Shown one piece after another: positions 9,257-19,069 of a stretch of 64,000 nucleotides of DNA (within the stretch, counting starts at the first letter, position 1; every line of letters starts with the position of its first letter). A program made the translations under genes and the position numbers. Below the pieces are notes generated by a model. It saw only the letters and a program-made list of their open reading frames with translations. It was not told the origin of the DNA and made no database searches. This DNA is from Anderseniella sp. Lineage in GTDB: Bacteria > Pseudomonadota > Alphaproteobacteria > Rhizobiales > Aestuariivirgaceae. The stretch spans positions 372,001 through 436,000 of the forward strand of contig JANQOK010000016.1 of assembly GCA_028289645.1 (NCBI GenBank). Direction: 5' to 3'.

Positions 9257-9310
9257 GCGAATCACGAAAAACCTGCCTTAGACGAAACCGAAACCAGACC
9301 GGAATACTGC

Positions 9311-10426
9311 ATGGGCGCATATATCGCCAAACGACTGTTGCTGATGATCCCGACGCTGTTCGGGATAATGCTGATCTCGTTTGCCATCATCCAGTTTGCC
9401 CCGGGCGGCCCGGTCGAGCGGGTGCTCGCACAACTGGCAGGCACAGATGTGGGCGCAACCGCTCGAATAGGTGGCGGCACCGGCGGCGGCGAAGTCGGCG
9501 GCGGCCAGGCGCCGGACAGTGCCGGCGCCGGCGAAGGCAGTTTCAAGTACCGCGGCGCGCAGGGCCTTGATCCCGAATTCATCAAGAAACTGGAAGAGCA
9601 GTTCGGTTTTGACAAGCCGGCGCATGAACGCTTTTTCATCATGCTCAAGAACTACGCGACCTTCGATTTCGGGCAGAGCTATTTCCGGGACGTGCCGGTT
9701 CTGCAACTGATCAAGGAAAAACTGCCTGTCTCAATCTCGCTGGGGCTGTGGCTGACCTTTGTCTCCTATGCCATTTCAATTCCCCTCGGCGTGGCCAAGG
9801 CGGTGCGTGACGGCTCCAAGTTTGACGTCTGGACCTCGGCCGTCATCATCGTGGGCTACGCCATACCCTCGTTCCTGTTCGCCATCCTGCTGGTGGTGCT
9901 GTTTGCCGGCGGTTCGTTCTGGAACATCTTTCCGCTCAGAGGACTGGTGTCGGACAATTTCGCCGACCTGAATTGGTGGGAAAAGGTCGTCGACTATGCC
10001 TGGCACCTGGTCCTGCCGCTCACCGCGCTGGCGGTGTCATCGTTCGCCACCATGACGCTGCTGACGAAGAACTCGTTCCTGGACGAGATCAAGAAGCAGT
10101 ATGTGATGACCGCACGGGCCAAGGGACTGACCGAGAAGCGCGTGCTGTACGGCCATGTCTTCCGCAATGCCATGCTGATTGTGATTGCCGGTTTCCCAGG
10201 CGCGTTCATCTCGGCATTCTTCGCCGGTTCGCTGCTGATCGAACAGATTTTCTCCCTGGACGGGCTCGGTCTGCTCGGCTTCGAAGCCGCGGTCAACCGG
10301 GACTATCCGGTTGTGTTTGCCACCTTGTACATCTTTTCCCTGCTTGGGCTGTTCATGAACCTGGTGACCGATCTGATCTACACCTGGATCGATCCGCGCA
10401 TCGATTTTGAATCGCGGCAGGTGTGA
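9311..10426 (+). CDS. yejB: Peptide ABC transporter permease YejB
   Basis: 371 residues of the DppB/OppB permease type: an N-terminal membrane segment ([20 protein letters not shown]), a periplasmic region and about five C-terminal membrane segments. The EAA coupling loop reads [21 protein letters not shown] near residue 275. A Gly-rich insert ([13 protein letters not shown], about residues 56-70) lies in the periplasmic part; YejB proteins carry a variable insert here. It forms the inner-membrane channel together with YejE. Confidence 0.94.
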   Translation: MGAYIAKRLLLMIPTLFGIMLISFAIIQFAPGGPVERVLAQLAGTDVGATARIGGGTGGGEVGGGQAPDSAGAGEGSFKYRGAQGLDPEFIKKLEEQFGFDKPAHERFFIMLKNYATFDFGQSYFRDVPVLQLIKEKLPVSISLGLWLTFVSYAISIPLGVAKAVRDGSKFDVWTSAVIIVGYAIPSFLFAILLVVLFAGGSFWNIFPLRGLVSDNFADLNWWEKVVDYAWHLVLPLTALAVSSFATMTLLTKNSFLDEIKKQYVMTARAKGLTEKRVLYGHVFRNAMLIVIAGFPGAFISAFFAGSLLIEQIFSLDGLGLLGFEAAVNRDYPVVFATLYIFSLLGLFMNLVTDLIYTWIDPRIDFESRQV

Positions 10427-10428
10427 CC

Positions 10429-11574
10429 ATGGATGCCACCACCGCAGTAGACCAGGTTGAACTCAAGCCGCAGAAACCGTCGCGGCTGTCGGGCATCAAC
10501 CAGCGCCGGCTGGCCCTGTTCAGGGCCAACAAGCGGGGGTTCTGGTCATTCTGGATATTCCTGTTTCTGTTTGTCGCTTCGCTGTTTGCCGAGTTTATCG
10601 CCAACGACCGGCCGATTATCGCCAGCTACAAGGGCGAGATACTGATGCCGGTGTTCACCGACTATCCGGAATCGAAGTTCGGCGGCTTCCTGGCGCGGAC
10701 CGACTTTCGCGATCCGTTCATCCAGGAGGAGGTCAATGGCAGCGGCTGGATGATCTGGCCGCCGATCCGCTACAGCTATCAGACCGTCAACAACGAACTG
10801 CCCAGCCCGGCCCCGTCGCCACCGGCGTTGTCGCTGTCAAAGGAACAGGCCTGCGCGCGCTATGACAACGGTGTTGACGACATCAATTGCGTCTTCGGCA
10901 ACATGAACTGGCTGGGCACCGATGATCAGGGCCGCGATGTCATCGCCAGGCTGATTTACGGCTTCCGCATATCGGTGCTGTTCGGGCTCGTTCTCACCGT
11001 CCTGTCGTCAATCGTCGGCGTGGCGGCAGGCGCAGTGCAGGGGTATTTCGGCGGCTGGACAGACCTGCTGTTCCAGCGCTTCATCGAAATCTGGACATCG
11101 ATCCCAACGCTATACCTGCTGATCATTCTGGCGGCCTTCCTGACCCCGAACTTCTGGCTGCTGCTCGGCATCATGCTGCTGTTTTCCTGGACCGCACTGG
11201 TCGGGGTGGTGCGGGCAGAATTCCTGCGCGGGCGGAACTTTGAGTATGTCAGGGCGGCGCGCGCGCTGGGACTGTCTGACCGCAAGATCATGTTCAAGCA
11301 CCTGTTGCCCAACGCCATGGTGGCCACAGTTACGTTCATGCCGTTCATCCTGTCCGGGTCCGTCACCACCCTGACGGCACTGGATTTCCTGGGCTTTGGC
11401 CTGCCGCCCGGTTCGGCCTCGCTGGGCGAGCTGCTGGCACAGGGCAAGGCGAACCTACAGGCTCCCTGGCTTGGCCTGACCGGATTTGCGGTCGTGTCGA
11501 TCATGCTGTCCCTGCTGGTGTTCATCGGCGAGGCGGTGCGTGATGCCTTCGACCCCCGAAAGACGTTCTCATGA
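10429..11574 (+). CDS. yejE: Peptide ABC transporter permease YejE
   Basis: 381 residues from the ATG at 10429, which has GGCAGG nine bases upstream; a GTG at 10423 overlapping the yejB stop would add two residues. A cytoplasmic N-terminus is followed by one membrane helix, a long periplasmic loop (about residues 60-165, with one Cys pair) and a five-helix DppC-type permease domain. The EAA loop includes YVRAARALGLSDRKIMFKHL at about residue 275. It partners YejB and overlaps yejF by 4 bp (ATGA). Confidence 0.94.
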   Translation: MDATTAVDQVELKPQKPSRLSGINQRRLALFRANKRGFWSFWIFLFLFVASLFAEFIANDRPIIASYKGEILMPVFTDYPESKFGGFLARTDFRDPFIQEEVNGSGWMIWPPIRYSYQTVNNELPSPAPSPPALSLSKEQACARYDNGVDDINCVFGNMNWLGTDDQGRDVIARLIYGFRISVLFGLVLTVLSSIVGVAAGAVQGYFGGWTDLLFQRFIEIWTSIPTLYLLIILAAFLTPNFWLLLGIMLLFSWTALVGVVRAEFLRGRNFEYVRAARALGLSDRKIMFKHLLPNAMVATVTFMPFILSGSVTTLTALDFLGFGLPPGSASLGELLAQGKANLQAPWLGLTGFAVVSIMLSLLVFIGEAVRDAFDPRKTFS

Positions 11575-13208
11575 GCAGCGACCACGAGACACTGCTCAGC
11601 GTAACCGACCTGGCGGTCGACTTCCGGCAGGGGGAAAAAGTAACCCATGCCGTCAATGGTGTTTCTTTTGAGGTCAAGCGCGGCGAGACACTGGCACTGG
11701 TGGGAGAGTCCGGATCCGGCAAGTCCGTCACCGCGCTGTCAATCCTCAAGCTCCTGCCCTACCCGGCCGCCCACCATCCGTCCGGGTCGGTCATATTCAA
11801 GGGTGAAGAGCTGCTCGACAGCGACGAGAGCGATCTGCGCCGGGTGCGCGGCAACGACATCACCATGATCTTCCAGGAGCCGATGACATCTCTCAACCCG
11901 CTGCACACAATCGAGCGGCAAATCGGCGAAATCCTTGACGTCCATCAGGGTATGGGTGAAACACAGGCCCGCGAGCGCACGCTGGAACTGCTCGCCAAGG
12001 TTGGCATTCGCGACGCCGAGAGCCGGCTCGGCGCCTACCCGCACCAGTTGTCAGGCGGCCAGCGCCAGCGCGTGATGATTGCCATGGCACTGGCCAACAA
12101 TCCCGAACTGCTGATTGCCGATGAGCCGACCACTGCGCTCGATGTGACGGTCCAGGCACAGATTCTTGAACTGCTGCGCGACCTGCAGAAAGAATTCGGC
12201 ATGGCGATCGTGCTGATCACCCACGATCTCGGCATCGTGCGCAATGTATCGGACCATGTCTGTGTCATGCAGCAGGGCAAGATCGTCGAGGCGGGACCAA
12301 CAGGGGCACTTTTTGCCAAGCCCAAGGATGCCTACACCAAGATGCTGCTGGAAGCCGAACCAAAAGGGCAGCCCCCGCAGGCCGACGCGACTGCACCGGT
12401 TGTGGTCGAATCGACGGACCTGAAAGTCTGGTTTCCCATCAAGCGCGGGTTTTTCCGCCGCACCGTGGGCCACGTCAAGGCGTGCAACCATGTGTCCGTC
12501 ACCGTGCGCGCTGGCCAGACGCTGGGTGTGGTCGGTGAGTCCGGATCCGGCAAGACGACCCTCGGCCTTGCATTGCTCAGGCTGATCAGCTCGGAAGGCC
12601 AGATTGTCTATATGGGCGACCGGATAGACAGCATGACCGAAAAGGACATGCGTCCGCTGCGCCGTGACATGCAGGTGGTGTTTCAGGACCCGTACGGCTC
12701 GCTATCGCCGCGCATGTCGATACGCCAGATCGTCGAGGAAGGGCTGCTCATCCAGCAACCGGAACTGAGCTATGACCAGCGCACCGAACGTATTGCCACG
12801 GTGCTCGAGGAAGTCGCCGTTCCGGCGGCCGCGATGGACCGCTATCCACATGAGTTTTCCGGCGGTCAGCGCCAGCGCATCGCCATTGCCCGGGCCATGG
12901 TGCTGGAGCCGAAATTTGTCATGCTGGATGAACCGACCAGCGCGCTCGACATGTCCGTGCAGGCGCAGATCGTCGATCTGCTGCGCAAGCTGCAGAAAGA
13001 CCATGAACTTGCCTACCTGTTCATCAGCCATGACCTCAAGGTCGTGCGTGCGCTGGCCAATGATGTGGTTGTCATGCGCAATGGCGTGGTGGTGGAGCAA
13101 GGCCCGGCCCGGCAGATTTTTGATGAACCCGAAACTGACTACACCCGTGCCCTGCTGGCCGCTGCTTTCGACCTGAAGACTGATCACAGTGCGGAGATCT
13201 CCCAATAA
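11571..13208 (+). CDS. yejF: Peptide ABC transporter ATP-binding protein YejF (fused dual ATPase)
   Basis: 545 residues holding two complete ABC domains, so one polypeptide supplies both nucleotide-binding halves. Walker A motifs (GESGSGKSV and GESGSGKTT) lie at about residues 46 and 321; signature motifs (LSGGQRQR and FSGGQRQR) at about 160 and 430; Walker B with DEPTTALD and DEPTSALD follow each. Oligopeptide/dipeptide C-terminal extensions after each domain are typical. Its start overlaps the yejE stop. ghrA starts two bases after its stop, so it may be in the same transcript. Confidence 0.95.
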   Translation: MSSDHETLLSVTDLAVDFRQGEKVTHAVNGVSFEVKRGETLALVGESGSGKSVTALSILKLLPYPAAHHPSGSVIFKGEELLDSDESDLRRVRGNDITMIFQEPMTSLNPLHTIERQIGEILDVHQGMGETQARERTLELLAKVGIRDAESRLGAYPHQLSGGQRQRVMIAMALANNPELLIADEPTTALDVTVQAQILELLRDLQKEFGMAIVLITHDLGIVRNVSDHVCVMQQGKIVEAGPTGALFAKPKDAYTKMLLEAEPKGQPPQADATAPVVVESTDLKVWFPIKRGFFRRTVGHVKACNHVSVTVRAGQTLGVVGESGSGKTTLGLALLRLISSEGQIVYMGDRIDSMTEKDMRPLRRDMQVVFQDPYGSLSPRMSIRQIVEEGLLIQQPELSYDQRTERIATVLEEVAVPAAAMDRYPHEFSGGQRQRIAIARAMVLEPKFVMLDEPTSALDMSVQAQIVDLLRKLQKDHELAYLFISHDLKVVRALANDVVVMRNGVVVEQGPARQIFDEPETDYTRALLAAAFDLKTDHSAEISQ

Positions 13209-13210
13209 TC

Positions 13211-14158
13211 ATGACGAAACTAGCGCTGGTGATATCGCGATGGGATCCACAACCCTGGATCGACCGGTTTCAACATCTTGCACCGGAACTGGAGGTGTGC
13301 AGCTGGCCCGATAACGGTATCGCGGCCGAAGAGGTTGGTTATGCTCTGGCCTGGCAACCGCCGGAGGGCGTTCTGGCCGGCTTTCCAAACCTGAAAGCGA
13401 TCTTTTCGCTGGGAGCAGGTGTTGATCACATCCTGAGCGAGCCTAAGCTGCCTGACGTGCCGCTGGTACGGGTGGTTGATCCGGACCTGACGATGCGGAT
13501 GAGCGAATACATCTGCCTGCACGTGCTGATGCATCATCGCCAGCAAAGGCTCCTGGATGCAGACCAGGCGAAGACCGACTGGACGGAGAGGCCGCAATGG
13601 TCAGCAGCATCGATGCGTGTCGGCATCATGGGGCTGGGCGAGCTTGGCCGCGACGCGGCTGAAAAACTGTTTCACCTGGGTTTTCAGGTCAACGGCTGGA
13701 GTAACTCCGCCAAGCAGATCGATGGTGTCACCGCCTATGCCGGACAGGACGAGTTGGACGCGTTCCTGGGTGTCAGCGATATCCTGGTGTGCCTGCTGCC
13801 GCACACACCCGACACCCACGGCATACTCAACCGCGACCTGTTTCGGAAACTTTCCCGTGACGGACCGTTGGGCGCGCCGGTGCTGATCAATGCCGGACGC
13901 GGAAAACTGCAGGTGGAAGCTGACATACTGGCAAGCCTGGATGCTGGTGAGCTCGGCGCTGCGACCCTGGACGTGTTTGAAACCGAACCATTGCCGGTAC
14001 AAAGCCGGCTATGGCGCCATCCAAGAGTGACGGTTACGCCTCACAATGCCGCGGACAGCGACCCTGAAGCCCTGTGCAGGTACATTCTGGGTCAAATCAG
14101 GCGCCATGAAGCGGGTAAGGACCTGCAAAACACCGTCAACCGCCGGACGGGCTACTGA
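13211..14158 (+). CDS. ghrA: Glyoxylate/hydroxypyruvate reductase A-like D-2-hydroxyacid dehydrogenase
   Basis: 315 residues of the GhrA type. The NAD(P)-binding motif GLGELG is at about residue 141, the INAGRG segment with the substrate-binding Arg neighbourhood at about 230, and the catalytic His lies in VTPHNAA at about 276. FSLGAGVDHIL is the GhrA-type substrate loop. The enzyme reduces glyoxylate and hydroxypyruvate with NADPH. It starts two bases after yejF, so it is likely read from the transporter operon, and it overlaps the convergent peptidase gene by seven bases. Confidence 0.88.
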   Translation: MTKLALVISRWDPQPWIDRFQHLAPELEVCSWPDNGIAAEEVGYALAWQPPEGVLAGFPNLKAIFSLGAGVDHILSEPKLPDVPLVRVVDPDLTMRMSEYICLHVLMHHRQQRLLDADQAKTDWTERPQWSAASMRVGIMGLGELGRDAAEKLFHLGFQVNGWSNSAKQIDGVTAYAGQDELDAFLGVSDILVCLLPHTPDTHGILNRDLFRKLSRDGPLGAPVLINAGRGKLQVEADILASLDAGELGAATLDVFETEPLPVQSRLWRHPRVTVTPHNAADSDPEALCRYILGQIRRHEAGKDLQNTVNRRTGY

Positions 14159-15036
14159 GCCGCTTCACTTGTGTTTTCAGACTTGTACATCTCCGGCACC
14201 CGCGACACACCGGTGACCTGACCGTACAGACTGGCGATGCGCTTGATGGCGCCGCTTAACGGCTCCACGACAACCTGCATGTGATGGCCGTTGGAATGGA
14301 TCAGATTGGTCGCGTCCAGCATCAGTCCGACATGTCCCTTCCAGAACACCATGTCATTGCGCGCCAGCCTGAGTTCGCGATCCCGCTTCAGCGGTTTTCC
14401 GAAGCCCATCTGAATCATGTCGGCATCGCGCGGACAGTCAAAGCCGCACGCCTGCCATGCCAGTTGCACAAGGCCCGAACAGTCCAGCCCGGCAGCGCTC
14501 TTGCCGCCCCACATGTAAGGTGCATTTACGAACGCTTCGGCGACGGTTGCGGGATCATCCCAGCTGGTGCCGGACGCCATCAGGTGCTTCAGCCAGACAT
14601 AACGGTGGTCCCTGAGGCGCGCAAAGTCCCCCTCAATCTTGATCGCCGAGACCAGCGAGTTCATGTAGACGTGCTGCACCGGGTTCGACTTGATGTCCGG
14701 CTTGACGTACAGCAGTGTTGACGGCACAGCGATACGATGGGTGGTGTCCATAATCTGGTTGGTCAAACAGCGCGCCGGCAGGTAGCCAACATAACTGTCC
14801 AGGGCCAATTGCACGAATGCCCAGCCGTCCTTGACCTGATACACATTGACCTGCTCGCCCAGCAAGGCCTCGGTAACGGTGGCCGCGTCCATGCGCGGCT
14901 CAGCGTGAACCGAAGCGATGGAAACCGATATCTGGCGCAGTTCCGGTTTTACGAAGCGCAGCGCATCGACCTTGCCCCGCAATGCAATGTCGGCAATATC
15001 CTCGCGGTAGGCATGAAGACGTGGATCCAGGGTCAT
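14152..15036 (-). CDS. NlpC/P60 family cell-wall peptidase with SH3 domains (C40)
   Basis: 294 residues. Two bacterial SH3-like segments fill about residues 35-155 (EQVNVYQVKDGWAFVQL, EGDFARLRDHRYVWLK). The NlpC/P60 domain follows, with catalytic Cys186 in LDCSGL, His235 in KGHVGL and a third polar residue near His247. Relatives cut gamma-D-glutamyl-meso-diaminopimelate links in muropeptides. No signal peptide is visible, so it may act on imported muropeptides in the cytoplasm. It overlaps the upstream marR-type gene by 4 bp. The neighbouring leucyl aminopeptidase would fit a peptide-recycling set. Confidence 0.9.
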   Translation of the reverse strand: MTLDPRLHAYREDIADIALRGKVDALRFVKPELRQISVSIASVHAEPRMDAATVTEALLGEQVNVYQVKDGWAFVQLALDSYVGYLPARCLTNQIMDTTHRIAVPSTLLYVKPDIKSNPVQHVYMNSLVSAIKIEGDFARLRDHRYVWLKHLMASGTSWDDPATVAEAFVNAPYMWGGKSAAGLDCSGLVQLAWQACGFDCPRDADMIQMGFGKPLKRDRELRLARNDMVFWKGHVGLMLDATNLIHSNGHHMQVVVEPLSGAIKRIASLYGQVTGVSRVPEMYKSENTSEAAQ

Positions 15037-15398
15037 AGATCTGTTCTCAACTCTTGTGCGCGCACGGAAATTGTATCGGCAAGCCGCTCAACAAACAACG
15101 CTCCGTCCACGGTGCGCTGGATAAGCACATTACGCCGGTCCTTCTCGTCACGGCGCCTGCTCACAAGACCGAGCTTTCCCATGGTGTCCAACGCCCGGGT
15201 GATCACCGGTTTCGACACCCCCAAACGCGCGGCCAGGTCACGGACCGTATGGGGCGGCGCCTCCAGGTAGACAGTCAACAGGATCGTTACCTGGCGGGCC
15301 GACAAATCCGGCTCGTCATCACGAACCAGTGCCAGGTGCACATTGTGCCACAGGCCGAGAACTTCTGCCGTTGTCAGTTGAATACTCATTCGGTTCAT
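15033..15398 (-). CDS. MarR family transcriptional regulator
   Basis: 121 residues from the ATG at 15398, which has CAGGGG six bases upstream; a TTG at 15422 is a poorer alternative. The winged helix is clear: LSARQVTILLTVYLEAPPHT, then VRDLAARLGVSKPVITRALD as recognition helix and the wing SRRRDEKDRRNVLI. It is followed by a dimerisation helix. It overlaps the downstream peptidase gene by four bases (ATGA) and is therefore translationally coupled with it. Ligand and target are unknown. Confidence 0.9.
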   Translation of the reverse strand: MNRMSIQLTTAEVLGLWHNVHLALVRDDEPDLSARQVTILLTVYLEAPPHTVRDLAARLGVSKPVITRALDTMGKLGLVSRRRDEKDRRNVLIQRTVDGALFVERLADTISVRAQELRTDL

Positions 15399-15588
15399 CA
15401 ATCGCCCCTGTTTCAGGAGCAATTGCCATTCACTTCACGCCAATCACAACTCACCAGAACTGCAGGATCCAAGTCACACCGATCTGTAAAATCCTAACCG
15501 CAAATCGTTACGGACCCGTTTCATTTAAACGCGATTCCAGATGCTATACAAGCGCTTTTTGCGGCGTAAACAGGTAAAAACCCAGTTT

Positions 15589-16995
15589 TCAGGCCGCTGG
15601 ATAGCGTTCACTCAGCAGGGAGAACAGGGCACGAGCAGCCTGCGGCTCGCCGCCTTTGGGCCTGCCGGCACGGGCGACTGGCACCCAGCCATATATGTCC
15701 AGATGGACGTAGGCGTGGGCTTTCTCGACAAAGCGTTTGAGAAATAGCGCCGCCGTAACCGAGCCGGCGAAACCGCCGCTGCCGGAATTGTTGATATCGG
15801 CGATCTTGCTGGAAAACAGGTCATTGTAGCGCTGCCAGTACGGCAACCGCCAGACGGGGTCATTGCTGGCCATCGAGTGACGCACGAGGTGATCGGCCAG
15901 TTCATCATCGTCGGTGTAAAACGGCGGCAGGTCCGGGCCAAGCGCAACGCGGGCCGCACCGGTAAGGGTTGCCATGTCAATCAACATGTCCGGACGCTCG
16001 GCGTCCGCCAGGTCGAGCGCATCGGCCAGCACAAGACGGCCCTCGGCGTCCGTATTGCCGATCTCGACGCTCAGGCCCTTGCGGCTGGTCAGAACATCGC
16101 CCGGCCGGAAGGCGTTTCCGGCCACGGCGTTTTCAACAGCCGGTATCAACACCCGAAGCCTGACCTTCAACTGCGCTGCCATGATCATCGAAGCGAGCGA
16201 CAGCACTGCAGCCGCGCCGCCCATATCCTTCTTCATCAAGGCCATGCCGGAGGCGGGTTTCAGGTCGAGACCGCCGGTGTCGAAACACACACCCTTGCCC
16301 ACCAGGGTGACTTTCGGCGCGCGCTGGCCTCCCCAGCGCAAATCGAGCAGGCGCGGGGCGTCGTCAGCGGCGCGCCCGACCATGTGGATCAGCGGAAACT
16401 TCTTTTCAAGCACCGTGCCCCTGGTCACGGTCATTGTCGCCTTGAAGCGCCGGGCGACGACACGCATTTCAGCTTCCAGCTGAGATGGTCCCATGTCTTC
16501 GGCCGGCGTGTTGATCAGATCGCGCCCCAGCATGACGGCATCGGCGCGGGCGAGCAGACTAGCGCGGTCCAGATTCTGAGGACAAGCCAGCCGGACACCC
16601 TTGTCCGTTCCGGAAGCCTCGGTGGCACTCAGATACCGGGTAAACCTGTAGCTGTGCAGCAGCCAGCCCAATGCAACCAGGTCCAGATTGGAAAATCCGG
16701 ACGCCAGGCAATAGTCACCGGCAGGCAGCTTTGTCGACAATGTGCCGGGTTCAAACGGATCAGCAGTCTCGCCGGTGCGCGCACCATACAACACCATCTC
16801 CAACCCACCGGTCTTGTCGGCAATGCATAAATGCCTGTTCGGTTTGGCCTTGAACCCGTTGGCCTCAACCCAGGACTTCTGGACACCGGACAATCGTTTG
16901 ACGAAAGCGTCCAGCGTGTCGGGCGTAACCGCGTGCACCGGCACGGCCGATGCGGCCTTTGACGCACTCAAGAGTATTGATTTTGCAGATGTCAT
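15589..16995 (-). CDS. Leucyl aminopeptidase (M17 family)
   Basis: 468 residues from the ATG at 16995 (MTSAKSILLS); the frame stays open 105 bp upstream but that extension has no family resemblance. The C-terminal catalytic domain holds the two-metal site: VGKGVCFDTGGLDLK with the metal-binding Lys and Asp, then KKDMGGAA, and the diagnostic NTDAEGRL at about residue 310. The N-terminal domain is shorter and divergent compared with PepA, as in the PepB-like alphaproteobacterial members. It removes N-terminal residues from peptides in the cytoplasm. The gap to the marR-type gene is 190 bp. Confidence 0.93.
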   Translation of the reverse strand: MTSAKSILLSASKAASAVPVHAVTPDTLDAFVKRLSGVQKSWVEANGFKAKPNRHLCIADKTGGLEMVLYGARTGETADPFEPGTLSTKLPAGDYCLASGFSNLDLVALGWLLHSYRFTRYLSATEASGTDKGVRLACPQNLDRASLLARADAVMLGRDLINTPAEDMGPSQLEAEMRVVARRFKATMTVTRGTVLEKKFPLIHMVGRAADDAPRLLDLRWGGQRAPKVTLVGKGVCFDTGGLDLKPASGMALMKKDMGGAAAVLSLASMIMAAQLKVRLRVLIPAVENAVAGNAFRPGDVLTSRKGLSVEIGNTDAEGRLVLADALDLADAERPDMLIDMATLTGAARVALGPDLPPFYTDDDELADHLVRHSMASNDPVWRLPYWQRYNDLFSSKIADINNSGSGGFAGSVTAALFLKRFVEKAHAYVHLDIYGWVPVARAGRPKGGEPQAARALFSLLSERYPAA

Positions 16996-17190
16996 GACTG
17001 ATGCGTCCTGGTTGATCGGGTTGAAGCAGGGCAGAATGCAGTTGCGGCCGCCAAAACGGCACGTAGCCCGCAAAATGGCGGCCCAGCAACAGACCGTCAA
17101 TCATGGTTAACAGTTTATTGAGGGTTCACGCTCCAAAATCGCGTTTGAGATTAACGGCCAGTCGGTGATTCCATCGATAGGGGTAAACAT

Positions 17191-17985
17191 ATGCGGCGGC
17201 AACATTTCACAATGACACCACGTCAACAGCTGGCAGCAACTGCCTGCGCGGCAGCGCTGTTGCTCACTGGATGCGCCGGCGACAACAGGCTCTCCTCAAC
17301 TCCCGCGGATCCGGTTGTCACCGGATCTGTAAAACCGCAACCCTCGATCCGGGAAACCGCGGAGGCTGCAAACGCCTGGAGAGAGAACCCAAAAAGCGTC
17401 AGGCGCGCCGTCACCTATGCCCGCCTGCTGGACGCCGGCGGCAACAAGCCTGCATTGATCAAAGTGCTGGAAACAACACTGACCCACAATCCCAATGACG
17501 CGAAACTGGTCGCCTATCTGGGCAAGGAGCTGGTGTTGGCAGGCCGCCCGGCCGCCGGCATCAAACAGTTGAACAAGGCCATCGCGGCGGGTGAGAACAA
17601 CTGGAAGGTCTACTCAGCGCTGGGATCGGCATACGATCAGATTGGCAAGCACCGCCAAGCCCGCGCGGCTTACCAGAGCGCACTGGCAGAACAGCCGCAA
17701 AAGGTTTCGATCCACAACAATATCGGCATGTCCTATATCCTTGAGGGCAACCTGAAACAGGCCGAGACATCGCTGCGGGCCGCACAACGCCTGCCTGAAG
17801 GTGAGTTCAACCAGACCTTGCGCCAGAACCTGGCCCTGTCGGTCGGGCTGCAGGGCCGGTTCAAGGAAGCGAGCGAAATCGCCAGCCGTGACCTGCCGCC
17901 TGATCAGGTCGAGCAGAACCTGGCATTTCTCAAACGCATGCTGAACCAGAGGAATACCTGGCAGCAGATGAAAACCGCCAGCTAA
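17191..17985 (+). CDS. tadD: Tad pilus assembly TPR lipoprotein TadD
   Basis: 264 residues. A lipoprotein signal peptide ends in LLTGC (Cys at about residue 28). At least four tetratricopeptide units follow between about residues 70 and 235 (for example YSALGSAYDQIGKHRQARAA and IGMSYILEGNLKQAETSLRA). TadD-type lipoproteins help assemble the secretin of the Flp pilus. AGGGG lies seven bases before the ATG. It is the only plus-strand gene on this side of the tad locus and converges on tadC across a bidirectional terminator. Confidence 0.88.
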   Translation: MRRQHFTMTPRQQLAATACAAALLLTGCAGDNRLSSTPADPVVTGSVKPQPSIRETAEAANAWRENPKSVRRAVTYARLLDAGGNKPALIKVLETTLTHNPNDAKLVAYLGKELVLAGRPAAGIKQLNKAIAAGENNWKVYSALGSAYDQIGKHRQARAAYQSALAEQPQKVSIHNNIGMSYILEGNLKQAETSLRAAQRLPEGEFNQTLRQNLALSVGLQGRFKEASEIASRDLPPDQVEQNLAFLKRMLNQRNTWQQMKTAS

Positions 17986-18024
17986 ACCAAACATGGATTT
18001 GCCGGGCACCCGGCAGCAGCCCAG

Positions 18025-18062
18025 GCAAAAGGCCGGCCCCCGTTGGAGGTCCGGCCTTTTGC
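18025..18062. terminator. Bidirectional terminator between tadD and tadC
   Basis: A perfect 12-bp stem (18025-18036 with 18051-18062, arms GCAAAAGGCCGG and complement) encloses a 14-nt loop. The A-run on one side and T-run on the other let it act in both directions. It lies 40 bp after tadD and 17 bp after the tadC stop, which end on opposite strands. Confidence 0.88.
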
Positions 18063-18078
18063 GTAGGTCAGTAAGGCT

Positions 18079-19047
18079 CTAGCCGAAGGCGAGAATGCCG
18101 GCAGGGCCAAGCAGCACGATGAAGATGACCGGCAGGAAGAATCCAACCATCGGCACGGTCAGCTTGGGCGGCAACGCAGCCGCCTTCTTTTCGGCCATGG
18201 CCATGCGGTCATCGCGGTTTTCCTGAGCCAGCACGCGCAAGGCGACACCAACCGGCGTACCGTAGCGCTCAGACTGGACCAGGCTGGTTACGACTGATTT
18301 CACCGTCGCCATGCCGGTACGTTCGGCAAGGTTTTCAAACGCCTTGCTGCGGTCACCGATAAATGACAGCTCCGCAATGGTGAGCGTGAGTTCTTCAGCC
18401 AGCGGAACCGACTGGGAACCTATTTCCTGCGACACACGAGCCAGCGCAGCCTCCACGGACATGCCGGACTCCACACAGATGAGCAACAGGTCCAGCGCAT
18501 CAGACCAAGCGCGCTGAATTGACTGCTGGCGCCGCTTGATGATGTTGGTGAGAAACAGGTTCGGAAGATAGAAACCGGCAACCGCACCGATGACAGCAGT
18601 CGTTAAGCGCATGGACCCGGTAATCTGGTCGGCAAACACAGTCGCAGAATATACAAATACGATAACACCTGCGATTATCGGGGCAATTACCCTGGACGCA
18701 AGGTAGGTGACAAGGTGCTTTTCCGAGCGCATCCCGGCTTGTCGTAACCGTTGACGGGACGACTCCGCCTCCAGAATACTCTTGAGATTCAGCGCATCCA
18801 CGATCTGGGCGGCAACACCCTTGGGCGTATTGTCCCTGAGGCGCCTGTTATCCTTGTCCTGCAATGCCTCGCGGTTCTTGGTGCGAAGCGTGTCACGCTC
18901 AACTGCCAGAGTTTTCATGCGGGCCTGAACCCGATCGCCCTGGAGCAATGGCGCGGTCAGTGTCACGACGGTTGCAAAGGCCGCCAGTGCAACAAGAATC
19001 GTAATAAGGTTGCGCGGCTCCAACAGGGAATAAACAAATTCGATCAT
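18079..19047 (-). CDS. tadC: Tad pilus inner-membrane platform protein TadC
   Basis: 322 residues of the type II secretion F family. Membrane helices lie near residues 12-32, 105-150 and 295-320, around a cytoplasmic T2SF domain with SDALDLLLICVESGMSVEAA and the family turn LSFIGDRSKAFENLAERTG. With TadB it forms the platform for pilin assembly. It is the last gene of the minus-strand unit, 22 bp after tadB. Confidence 0.92.
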   Translation of the reverse strand: MIEFVYSLLEPRNLITILVALAAFATVVTLTAPLLQGDRVQARMKTLAVERDTLRTKNREALQDKDNRRLRDNTPKGVAAQIVDALNLKSILEAESSRQRLRQAGMRSEKHLVTYLASRVIAPIIAGVIVFVYSATVFADQITGSMRLTTAVIGAVAGFYLPNLFLTNIIKRRQQSIQRAWSDALDLLLICVESGMSVEAALARVSQEIGSQSVPLAEELTLTIAELSFIGDRSKAFENLAERTGMATVKSVVTSLVQSERYGTPVGVALRVLAQENRDDRMAMAEKKAAALPPKLTVPMVGFFLPVIFIVLLGPAGILAFG

Positions 19048-19069
19048 AACGGTCTAGTTTCCAGTTCGA

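Noticed and set aside
7742..9265. 507-codon open frame on the minus strand opposite the second YejA-like gene
   Set aside because: Composition is that of an antisense shadow, rich in Arg, His and Gln without motifs; the sense strand is a clear binding protein.
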